Positions 21,693-28,359 of a stretch of 38,550 nucleotides of DNA are shown here, piece by piece (the stretch's first letter is position 1; every line of letters starts with the position of its first letter). The position numbers and the translations under genes are program-made. The notes beneath the pieces were generated by a model. The model searched no databases and was not told the DNA's origin. It saw nothing but the letters and a program-made list of their open reading frames with translations. Origin of the DNA: Actinacidiphila glaucinigra (GTDB taxonomy: Bacteria > Actinomycetota > Actinomycetes > Streptomycetales > Streptomycetaceae); the NCBI RefSeq assembly GCF_900188405.1, contig NZ_FZOF01000045.1, positions 1-38,550 of the forward strand, read 5' to 3'.

Positions 21693-24600
21693 CTACGGAT
21701 TCCCGGTCAGCGCGGTCAGCGCCCGCAGCGCCCGGTCGGCGTGGAGCCGTGCACCGCGTGCCGACGCCTCGTCGTGGGCCGGTTCGCCGAGGGCGACCCG
21801 CACGGCGTCCTCGGTGCGGGCGGCGTCGGGACCGGCCGGCACCTGCGGACCGCGCAGCGCACGGCCCAGGCCCAGGAGTTCGGCGGCCCGCGCGGGGTCC
21901 CCCTCGGCGAGCGCGAGCCCGGCGAAGGCATCGGCGAGGTTCGCCGCGAGCGGCAGGTCGCGGGCCCCGTGCTCCACGTCGGCCGCCTCACGCAAGTGCC
22001 CGCGGGCGGCGGCCGTGCCGCCCTCCTCGAGGGCGATCCTGCCGAGGGCGATGTGCGCCTCGGCGCGGGCGCTCTCGCCGGTGTACCAGCCGTCCAGCGA
22101 CTCGGACAGGGCCAGCCCCGACAGCCGCCGCGCCTCGGCGAGGTCGCCGGTCAGCCGGGCGCACTCGCCGAGGCCCAGGTGGGCCCCGGCGAACATCTCC
22201 CGGGCGCCGCAGCCGCGGGCGAGCTCCAGGCCGCGCGTGAAGTCGGCCCGGGCCTCCTCGTACCGTCCGGCCCGCAGACCGCATCTGCCGCGCTCCCCGA
22301 GCAGTTCGGCGACGCTCTCGATGGCGCCCAGTTCGGCGGCGTGGCCGAGGGCCTCGTCGATCAGCCCCACGGCCCGCGCCACGTCACCGCGGGCGCCGGA
22401 CAGCCAGGCACGCTGGGTGAGGGCCATCGTGGCCCCCCAGCGGTCGCCCAGGGCGCGGAACCCGGCGAGGGCCCGGCCGAACTCCGTGTCGGCGGCGGCG
22501 ATGTCCCCGCCGACCATCCACGCGTGGAATCCCGATCCGACGTGGACCAGTGCCTGCTGCCAGGGCTCGACCAGGCCCGTCGCGCTCGCCGCGTACCGGG
22601 CGAACGTCTCGTCGTCCGGTACTCCGGCGAAGGGCGCCCAGAGCAGGTTCAGCACGGGGTAGCGGCGGGCCATGCCCCCGAGCCCGGCGACGACGTCCGT
22701 GGCGGCCGCAAGGTGGACGGCGAGTTCGGCCTGGTCCGCGGTGACGGAGGCGGCGGTGATCACGCACAGCGCGTACTCCTCCGCCAGCCCCGGCAGCCCG
22801 CCGGGCCCGGTCGCCGCCAGCAGCTCACGGGCGGGCTGGGCGCCCTCGTACCGTATGCCGCGCAGCATCCAGTACGTGCACAGCGCGGCGAGCAGCCGCA
22901 GCGCCAGGGCGGTGTCGCCCGCGGCCACCGCACCGCGCAGCGCGGCGTGCAGGTTGTCGTGGTCGGCGGTGAGCCGGCGCAGCCACCGCAGTTGCTCGGC
23001 GCGGCGCAGCCACGGGTCGGCGGTGAGCGCCAGGTCGAGGAAGTACGCGGCGTGCGCTCCGCGCAGCGCCTCCGACTCGCCCGTCTCCGTGAGGCGTTCG
23101 GCGGCGTACGCCCTGATGGTCTGGAGCAGCCGGTAGCGGACACCGCCCTCACCTTCTCCGTCCCCGTCCCCGTCCGGACGGTCCACCACCAGCAGCGACT
23201 TGTCGGCGAGGGAGGCGAGCAGGTCGAGCATGTCCTCGGCCTCGATGGTGTCGCCCGCCGGGCCGGCCGGGCGTCCCGCGCAGATCGCCTCGGCGGCCGG
23301 CAGGGTCCAGCCCCCGGCGAAGACGGAGGCGCGGCGCAGCACGGTGCGCTCGTCCTCGGGCAGCAGCTCCCAGCTCCAGTCCACGACGCCGCGCAGGGTC
23401 CGCTGGCGCGGCTGGGCGGTGCGGCTGCCCCGGGAGAGCAGCCGGAAGCGGTCACCCGGCCCGGCGAGCACGTCGCCGAGCCGGGCGGCGATGTCGGCGG
23501 CCGACAGCGACCGCAGGCGGGCGGCGGCCAGCTCGATGGCGAGCGGGACGCCGTCCAGGGCCCGGCAGATCCGGGCGGCGGCCTCGGAGTCGGGCAGCCG
23601 GCCGGACGGGCTCACGGCGGCGGCCCGCTCCAGGAACAGCCGGACGGCGGGGGAGCCGAGCACGTCCTCCTCCGGCGCGCCGGGCACCGGCAGGGGCAGC
23701 GGTTCCAGGGGGCAGAGCGTCTCGCCGTTCACGCCGAGCGCCTCCCGGGTGGTCGCCAGCACCCTTGCCCGCGGGCAGGCGGCCAGCAGCTCCGCGGTGA
23801 TCCGGGCGACGTCGGCGATCAGGTGCTCGCAGTTGTCCAGCACGAGCAGCAGGTCCCGGTCGGTCAGCGCGGCCGTCAGGCGGGCGAGCGGAGCGCCCTC
23901 CGGGCCCGCGGCCTCACGTCCCGCGGCCCCGGGAAGCGGACCCGCCTCCCGCAGACCCAGGGCCCCCGCGATCGCCTGCGGCACCTCGGAGCCATGCGTC
24001 AGCCCGGAGAGGTCCACGAAGCAGACCTCCCCCGTGTGCCGTCCGGCCGCCTCCACGGCGACACGCGTCTTGCCCGCGCCGCCCGGGCCGATCAGGGTGA
24101 CCAGCCGGGCCTCGGCAAGCCGCGCGCCGATCCGTGCCAGCTCCTCCTCTCGGCCGATGAAGCTGGTCAGCTGGGCGGGCAGACCGTGCCGGAGGGGAGA
24201 CGCGGCCGGGTCACCCGCGGACGGTGTTTCACGTGAAACAACCGAAGCCCGGGCATCCGGCGCACCTCCGGTGCCCCCGGGGACGGCAGCCGGCGCGGGA
24301 CGGGCCGGACCCGGCTCGCCGCGCAGCACCGCCAGATGCGCCTCCGCCAGCTCCGGGCCGGGGTCCGCGCCGAGGGACTCGGCGAGTTCGCGCCGCGCGT
24401 CCTCGTAGACCCGCAGCGCCTCGGACTGGCGGCCGCAGCTGTACAGCGCGCGCATCAACTGGGCCCGCAGCCGCTCCCGCAGCGGATAGCGGGCGACCAG
24501 CTCCTGCAACTCGGCGACGAGTTCCCGGTGGTGCCGGGCGTCCAGCACCAGCTCGGCCGCGATCCGGTCCTCCACCGCCGCGATCCGCAGCTCCTCCAGC

Positions 24601-25046
24601 CGCGTCACCTGCGCCCGCGCGAAGGGTGCTTCGCCCACGTCCGCCAGGGCGGAACCCCGCCACAGGTCCAGCGCACCGCGCAGCAGGCCCGCGGCCTTCC
24701 CGGGCTCACCCGCGGCCAGCGCCTCCCGGCCCTCGGCCGCGAGGCGTTCAAAGCGGTGCACGTCCACCTCGTCCCGGGCGACCACCAGCCGGTAGCCCCC
24801 GGGAGGGCGCTCGATGGGCACGCCGACGGCCGCGCGCAGCCGCGAGACCTGGGACTGCAGCGCGTTGCCGACCCCGGCCGGCGGCTCGTCCCCGTACAGC
24901 CCGTCGATCAGCCGCTCGGTGCTGACGATCCGGCCCGCCTCCAGCAGCAGCATCGCCAGCAGCGCCCGCCGTCCCGGGCCTCCGACGGTGGCGGTGCCCC
25001 CGTCGTCCCGCAGCGCTCTCGTCTCCCCCAGAATGCCGAAACGCAC
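21693..25046 (-). CDS. AfsR/SARP-like transcriptional regulator with BTAD, NB-ARC ATPase and TPR regions
   Basis: A 1117-residue regulator. The N-terminal winged-helix OmpR-type DNA-binding domain lies at about 10-90 (RIVSTERLIDGLYGDEPP, QSQVSRLRAAVG). The bacterial transcriptional activation domain is at about 95-245 (VDVHRFERLAAEGREAL, LRAQLMRALYSCGRQSEAL). A flexible linker (about 246-285) leads to an NB-ARC/STAND ATPase with P-loop GPGGAGKT at about 319-326 and LLVLDNCEHL as Walker B. A long helical C-terminal TPR-like part follows. This is the AfsR architecture; AfsR-type proteins activate secondary-metabolism or export genes after ATP hydrolysis and may be phosphorylated by Ser/Thr kinases. 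The GTG at 25046 reads VRFGILGE; the open frame continues upstream through tRNA-Ala, which is accidental. The linker codons contain a parS site. The MFS gene lies directly downstream. Confidence 0.92.
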   Translation of the reverse strand: MRFGILGETRALRDDGGTATVGGPGRRALLAMLLLEAGRIVSTERLIDGLYGDEPPAGVGNALQSQVSRLRAAVGVPIERPPGGYRLVVARDEVDVHRFERLAAEGREALAAGEPGKAAGLLRGALDLWRGSALADVGEAPFARAQVTRLEELRIAAVEDRIAAELVLDARHHRELVAELQELVARYPLRERLRAQLMRALYSCGRQSEALRVYEDARRELAESLGADPGPELAEAHLAVLRGEPGPARPAPAAVPGGTGGAPDARASVVSRETPSAGDPAASPLRHGLPAQLTSFIGREEELARIGARLAEARLVTLIGPGGAGKTRVAVEAAGRHTGEVCFVDLSGLTHGSEVPQAIAGALGLREAGPLPGAAGREAAGPEGAPLARLTAALTDRDLLLVLDNCEHLIADVARITAELLAACPRARVLATTREALGVNGETLCPLEPLPLPVPGAPEEDVLGSPAVRLFLERAAAVSPSGRLPDSEAAARICRALDGVPLAIELAAARLRSLSAADIAARLGDVLAGPGDRFRLLSRGSRTAQPRQRTLRGVVDWSWELLPEDERTVLRRASVFAGGWTLPAAEAICAGRPAGPAGDTIEAEDMLDLLASLADKSLLVVDRPDGDGDGEGEGGVRYRLLQTIRAYAAERLTETGESEALRGAHAAYFLDLALTADPWLRRAEQLRWLRRLTADHDNLHAALRGAVAAGDTALALRLLAALCTYWMLRGIRYEGAQPARELLAATGPGGLPGLAEEYALCVITAASVTADQAELAVHLAAATDVVAGLGGMARRYPVLNLLWAPFAGVPDDETFARYAASATGLVEPWQQALVHVGSGFHAWMVGGDIAAADTEFGRALAGFRALGDRWGATMALTQRAWLSGARGDVARAVGLIDEALGHAAELGAIESVAELLGERGRCGLRAGRYEEARADFTRGLELARGCGAREMFAGAHLGLGECARLTGDLAEARRLSGLALSESLDGWYTGESARAEAHIALGRIALEEGGTAAARGHLREAADVEHGARDLPLAANLADAFAGLALAEGDPARAAELLGLGRALRGPQVPAGPDAARTEDAVRVALGEPAHDEASARGARLHADRALRALTALTGNP
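24225..24240. promoter_or_regulatory. parS: parS centromere-like site (ParB binding) inside the SARP-like gene
   Basis: The 16-base perfect palindrome TGTTTCACGTGAAACA contains the canonical parS core GTTTCACGTGAAAC recognised by ParB in Streptomyces and Bacillus. It encodes V270-S-R-E-T274 in the linker between the BTAD and NB-ARC domains. In and around it, seven of eight consecutive codons (GCT TCG GTT GTT TCA CGT GAA ACA) end in A or T, against the strong G/C bias of the gene, as expected if the DNA site and not the protein is conserved. Confidence 0.93.
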
Positions 25047-25130
25047 GCCGCCGATTCTGCCGCACGCACGCGTCGGCGCTCCCGGAAGGATCCGGAGGAC
25101 GACCCCGCGCCCGGGTCCGGACACACGACA

Positions 25131-25158
25131 GGCCGGGACCTCGATGAGGTTCCCGGCC
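25131..25158 (-). terminator. Intrinsic terminator of tRNA-Ala
   Basis: GGCCGGGA-type arms pair across an inner CCTC/GAGG helix to give an almost perfect 28-base hairpin with a short ATCG-type loop. It starts 13 bases after the tRNA-Ala 3' end on the minus strand. Confidence 0.75.
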
Positions 25159-25171
25159 CGGTCGGACGGTG

Positions 25172-25244
25172 TGGAGCCTAGGGGAGTCGAACCCCTGACA
25201 TCCGCCATGCAAAGACGGCGCTCTACCAACTGAGCTAAGGCCCC
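25172..25244 (-). tRNA. tRNA-Ala (anticodon TGC)
   Basis: The 73-base minus-strand sequence has acceptor GGGGCCT paired with AGGCTCC (one G-U) and discriminator A. The D-arm is GCTCAGTTGGTAGAGC, the anticodon arm CCGTC-TTTGCAT-GGCGG, and the T-arm CAGGGGTTCGACTCCCCT. Anticodon TGC reads GCA and, by wobble, other alanine codons. CCA is not encoded. In Mycobacterium tRNA-Ile and tRNA-Ala follow gyrA closely; here about 5.5 kb separate them. Confidence 0.96.
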
Positions 25245-25355
25245 GTGCCGCAGACCAGCGTACCGGCTGCGGAGAGGATCACCGACCGAGTATCGGGGGT
25301 CCGTAGGATGACGGGCAAGTTCGCGGCCGCAAAGGTCCCCCGTCAGGAGCCCGCA

Positions 25356-25922
25356 ATGGACACCTCGCAGCCGGACGCCACCACCCGCGTCCAGGACATG
25401 CAGCGCACCTGGTACGGCGAGCCGCTCGGCGTGCTGTTCCGCCGGCTCACGGAGTCCCTGGGGCTGAACCAGGCACGGCTGGCGGGGGTGCTGGGGCTGT
25501 CGGCGCCGATGCTGTCCCAGCTGATGAGCGGACAGCGCGCGAAGATCGGCAACCCTGCGGTGGTGCAGCGGCTCCAGGCGCTGCAGGAGCTCGCCTCTGA
25601 GGTGTCCGGCGGAGCGGTGTCCCCGGCGGACGCCGTACCGCGGATGGAGGAGATCCGGGGATCCGCGGGCTCCCCGCTGCTCGGCACCACCCAGAGCGCG
25701 ACCGGGACGCCGCTGCCGCCCGCGCGCCGGGTCGTCCACGAGGTCCGCGCGCTGCTGCACGAGATCGCCTCGCCCGCCGAGATCGCCGAGGCGGCCGGCT
25801 CCCTCGCCCACCGCCACCCCCAACTGGCAGAGTTCCTCCGGGTGTACGGTGCCGGGCCGTCCGACGCGGCGGTCCGGGACTACGAGGCGCGGAAGCAGGG
25901 GGCGGACGCACACCATGGGTGA
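25356..25922 (+). CDS. HTH (Cro/C1-like) DNA-binding protein coupled to a Ser/Thr kinase
   Basis: A 188-residue cytoplasmic protein. Residues about 22-70 form a helix-turn-helix of the Cro/C1 type (FRRLTESLGLNQARLAGVLG and LSAPMLSQLMSGQR). The rest is helical, with a central Gly/Ser/Pro linker and a C-terminal helical segment (VVHEVRALLHEIASPAEIAEAAG). ATG 25356 follows AGGAG by 8 bases. An upstream in-frame ATG at 25308 is less likely. The 3' end overlaps the kinase gene by 8 bases, so the two are co-translated, and the regulator is a natural candidate substrate of that kinase. The DNA targets are unknown. Confidence 0.88.
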   Translation: MDTSQPDATTRVQDMQRTWYGEPLGVLFRRLTESLGLNQARLAGVLGLSAPMLSQLMSGQRAKIGNPAVVQRLQALQELASEVSGGAVSPADAVPRMEEIRGSAGSPLLGTTQSATGTPLPPARRVVHEVRALLHEIASPAEIAEAAGSLAHRHPQLAEFLRVYGAGPSDAAVRDYEARKQGADAHHG

Positions 25923-27138
25923 GGTCTTCGCGGGCCGGTACGAACTGGTCGATCCGATCGGCCGCGGCGGGGTGGGCGCGGTCTGGCGCGCCTGGGACCG
26001 GCGGCGCGGGCGCTACGTGGCGGCCAAGGTGCTGCTGCAGAGGGACGCCCACGCCCTGCTGCGCTTCGTCCGGGAGCAGGCGCTGCGCATCGACCACCCT
26101 TACGTCCTCGCCCCCACGAGCTGGGCGGCCGACGACGACAAGGTGCTGTTCACCATGGACCTGGTGCGCGGCGGCTCGCTGTCGCACCTCATCGGCGACT
26201 ACGGCCCGCTCCCGGCGCGCTATGTCAGCGGTCTGCTCGACCAGTTGCTGTCCGGCCTGACGGCCGTGCACGCCGAGGGCGTGGTGCACCGGGACATCAA
26301 GCCCGCGAACCTGCTGATGGAGGCGACCGGCACCGGCCGCCCGCACCTGCGCCTGTCCGACTTCGGCATCGCGATGCGCAAGGGTGAGCCCCGGCTCACC
26401 GCGGCCGACCACGTGGTGGGCACCCCGGGCTACTTCGCCCCGGAGCAGCTGCTCGGCGCCGAGCCGGACTTCCCCGCCGACCTGTACGCGACCGGGCTGG
26501 TCGCCCTCTACCTGCTCAGCGGCAGCAAACCCGACGCGGAGGCGGTCGTCACCCAGTACGCCCACGGCATGCCCCGGGCCCCGCGGGGCGTCCCCGGACC
26601 GCTGTGGGAGGTGATCGGCACCCTGCTGCAGCCGGACCCGGAGGCCCGCTTCCGCACCGCCGCGGGCGCCCGCAAGGCCTTGGCGGCGGCGGTCGAGCTG
26701 CTGCCGGACCCCGAGCCGGACGAGGAGGCCGTCGAGGTCTTCGACCAGATCGGGCCGCTCCCCGCGGGCTTCTCGCCCGACGGCCCGGTCGATCCGGCAC
26801 CGTCCGCGGAGGAGACCGGGAGCTTCCGCCTGCCGCCGCCCGCGCCCGCGCCGGCCCGGCCGGCCGAGACGGCCCCGACGCCGCCCACGCAGGCGCCGGT
26901 CACCCCGGCGCCCACCCGTCCGTACACGGCCACCGCGACGGGTGCCGGCGCCGCGGTGACCGCCCCCGCCGCCCACACCGCCCCCGGTCCCCTCGCTCCA
27001 CCGGTGCCGCCGCCTCCGGCCGTCGCCCCGGCACGCGCGCCCCGCCCCGGCCCTCCCGCCAGGGTCGTCGTGCCGATGCTGATGGTCGCGGCCCTCTGCC
27101 TCACGTTCGGTTTCTGGGCGCTGTCAGCGTCCTCCTGA
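25915..27138 (+). CDS. Tail-anchored Ser/Thr protein kinase without PASTA domains
   Basis: A 407-residue Hanks-type kinase. The kinase domain (about 1-265) has GRGGVGAVW, Lys38 (YVAAKVL), catalytic Asp127 (HRDIKPANLL), DFG Asp149 and GTPGYFAPEQLLG. The activation segment RKGEPRLTAADHVVGT has at least two Thr that could be phosphorylated. A long Pro/Ala/Thr-rich linker (about 290-375) leads to a C-terminal membrane segment (about 384-402, VPMLMVAALCLTFGFWAL) with only a few residues beyond it. So the kinase is cytoplasmic and tail-anchored, with no external sensor. Its start overlaps the HTH gene by 8 bases. Its 3' end overlaps the oppositely transcribed downstream gene by 15 bases. Confidence 0.93.
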   Translation: MGEVFAGRYELVDPIGRGGVGAVWRAWDRRRGRYVAAKVLLQRDAHALLRFVREQALRIDHPYVLAPTSWAADDDKVLFTMDLVRGGSLSHLIGDYGPLPARYVSGLLDQLLSGLTAVHAEGVVHRDIKPANLLMEATGTGRPHLRLSDFGIAMRKGEPRLTAADHVVGTPGYFAPEQLLGAEPDFPADLYATGLVALYLLSGSKPDAEAVVTQYAHGMPRAPRGVPGPLWEVIGTLLQPDPEARFRTAAGARKALAAAVELLPDPEPDEEAVEVFDQIGPLPAGFSPDGPVDPAPSAEETGSFRLPPPAPAPARPAETAPTPPTQAPVTPAPTRPYTATATGAGAAVTAPAAHTAPGPLAPPVPPPPAVAPARAPRPGPPARVVVPMLMVAALCLTFGFWALSASS

Positions 27139-28359
27139 GACCGCGGCGGCACCGCGCCGCGCGGCCACCGTCCAGACCGCGAGCGACAGCAGCAGCACGG
27201 TGCCGGCGCCCAGCGCCGCGAAGCCGAGGGCGCGCAGCAGCGGGTTCCCCGAACCGGGCTTCCCGGGCAGACCCAGGTCCTCGTCGGGGTCGCCGTCGTA
27301 CGACGGCCCGGCCTGCGCGGTGCCCTCGACGTTGACCCGCAGGGTGACCGGGACGGCGCCGTCGACGAAGCCCGCGACCTCCGGGTGCACCGAGACCGCC
27401 AGGTAGTAGGAGCCGTCGAATCGGGCCGCCGTCACGGCGTCGCCGCTCTCATAGCGGTTGGCGTAGGCGACCCTGCCGGTCGTGGCGGTGACGGAGGTCT
27501 GCTCGCCCGAGTAAGAGGCGGTGTCGGTGCCGATGAAGGCCCAGCGGGGGTTGTAGACCTCCACGCGCACACCGGAGCCGCTGTAGCCGCCCGGCTTCGT
27601 CACGTCCGCGTTGGCGAAGTCCGCAGCGACCCAGGCCTGTTGTCCCCAGCCGACCGGCACCCGGTAGAAACGCGTCTGGCCGGGCAGCACCTCGTCCCTC
27701 CAGACCCCGGCGCCCAGCGCCCCGGCATGGGCGAGGTCCGCTCCGCCGGTGGCGCGGCGGGCGGTGCCGCTCTCGGGCACCGGCGTACGCGTACCGGGGC
27801 TGAGCGCGGGTCCTGGTGTGGCCCCGCCGGTGAGCCCCGGCTCGTCGGTGAGGCGGATCTGCAGCGGCCAGGGCGCGGCGTCCGAGGTGCCCTTCGACGT
27901 GCGGGTCACCTCCAGGACGTACGCGTGCGCCTCCTGGCACGGCCCGTCCTTGCCGATGGTGCGCTTGACCCAGGTGCCGATCGGCCGCGCCGCCCCGTCG
28001 CCGGAGAACGTCCGGCGGCCGCTGTCGCAGCGGGTGCCGTCGGTGCTGGTCAGCGTCAGCTCGATGCCGTCCCCGTACGCGACCTCGCTGCCCGGACGGG
28101 GCAGCGCGAAGACGGCGAGGTAGGACGAGTGCACGGCGTCCAGGTCGACGGCGTAGTTCCTGCCGCCCTCGTCCGCCGCCAGGGTGTCCCGGTACAGGAC
28201 GCCCGGTTCGAGCCGCGGGGCGTCCGCGGTGCTCGCCCGGCCCTCTATCCGCTCGCCCTGCGGCTGCCAGGAGGGGAACGCCGGGTCGGCGGACGCCGCT
28301 CCCGCCGCTCCCGCCAGCAGCGCGAGCGCCGCCGCCGATGTGAGTGCCCTGCGGATCAT
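27124..28359 (-). CDS. Secreted, C-terminally membrane-anchored protein related to the VWA neighbour
   Basis: A 411-residue type I membrane protein: signal peptide (about 1-25, cleavage near ASA-DP), a large external region and a C-terminal membrane segment (about 378-400) with a short RR-containing cytoplasmic tail. It lacks a VWA domain but shares with the upstream gene product a block ALGAGVWRDEVLPGQTRFYR followed by VPVGWGQ and ADFAN. A second shared pattern is a beta-rich segment with pairs such as YRDTL and FALPRPGSEVAYGDGIEL. These blocks look like repeated beta-sandwich domains. No catalytic motif is seen. The ATG overlaps the VWA stop (ATGA), so the two are made together and probably form a surface complex. 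The 3' end overlaps the kinase gene on the other strand. Confidence 0.87.
   Translation of the reverse strand: MIRRALTSAAALALLAGAAGAASADPAFPSWQPQGERIEGRASTADAPRLEPGVLYRDTLAADEGGRNYAVDLDAVHSSYLAVFALPRPGSEVAYGDGIELTLTSTDGTRCDSGRRTFSGDGAARPIGTWVKRTIGKDGPCQEAHAYVLEVTRTSKGTSDAAPWPLQIRLTDEPGLTGGATPGPALSPGTRTPVPESGTARRATGGADLAHAGALGAGVWRDEVLPGQTRFYRVPVGWGQQAWVAADFANADVTKPGGYSGSGVRVEVYNPRWAFIGTDTASYSGEQTSVTATTGRVAYANRYESGDAVTAARFDGSYYLAVSVHPEVAGFVDGAVPVTLRVNVEGTAQAGPSYDGDPDEDLGLPGKPGSGNPLLRALGFAALGAGTVLLLSLAVWTVAARRGAAAVSGGR

Noticed and set aside
21561..24236. Open frame of 891 codons opposite the SARP-like gene
   Set aside because: Gly/Arg/Gln-rich shadow of the true gene on the other strand, without a ribosome-binding site.
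25047..25916. 870-base in-frame upstream extension of the SARP-like gene
   Set aside because: It would pass through tRNA-Ala and antisense to the HTH gene; homology begins at VRFGILGE.
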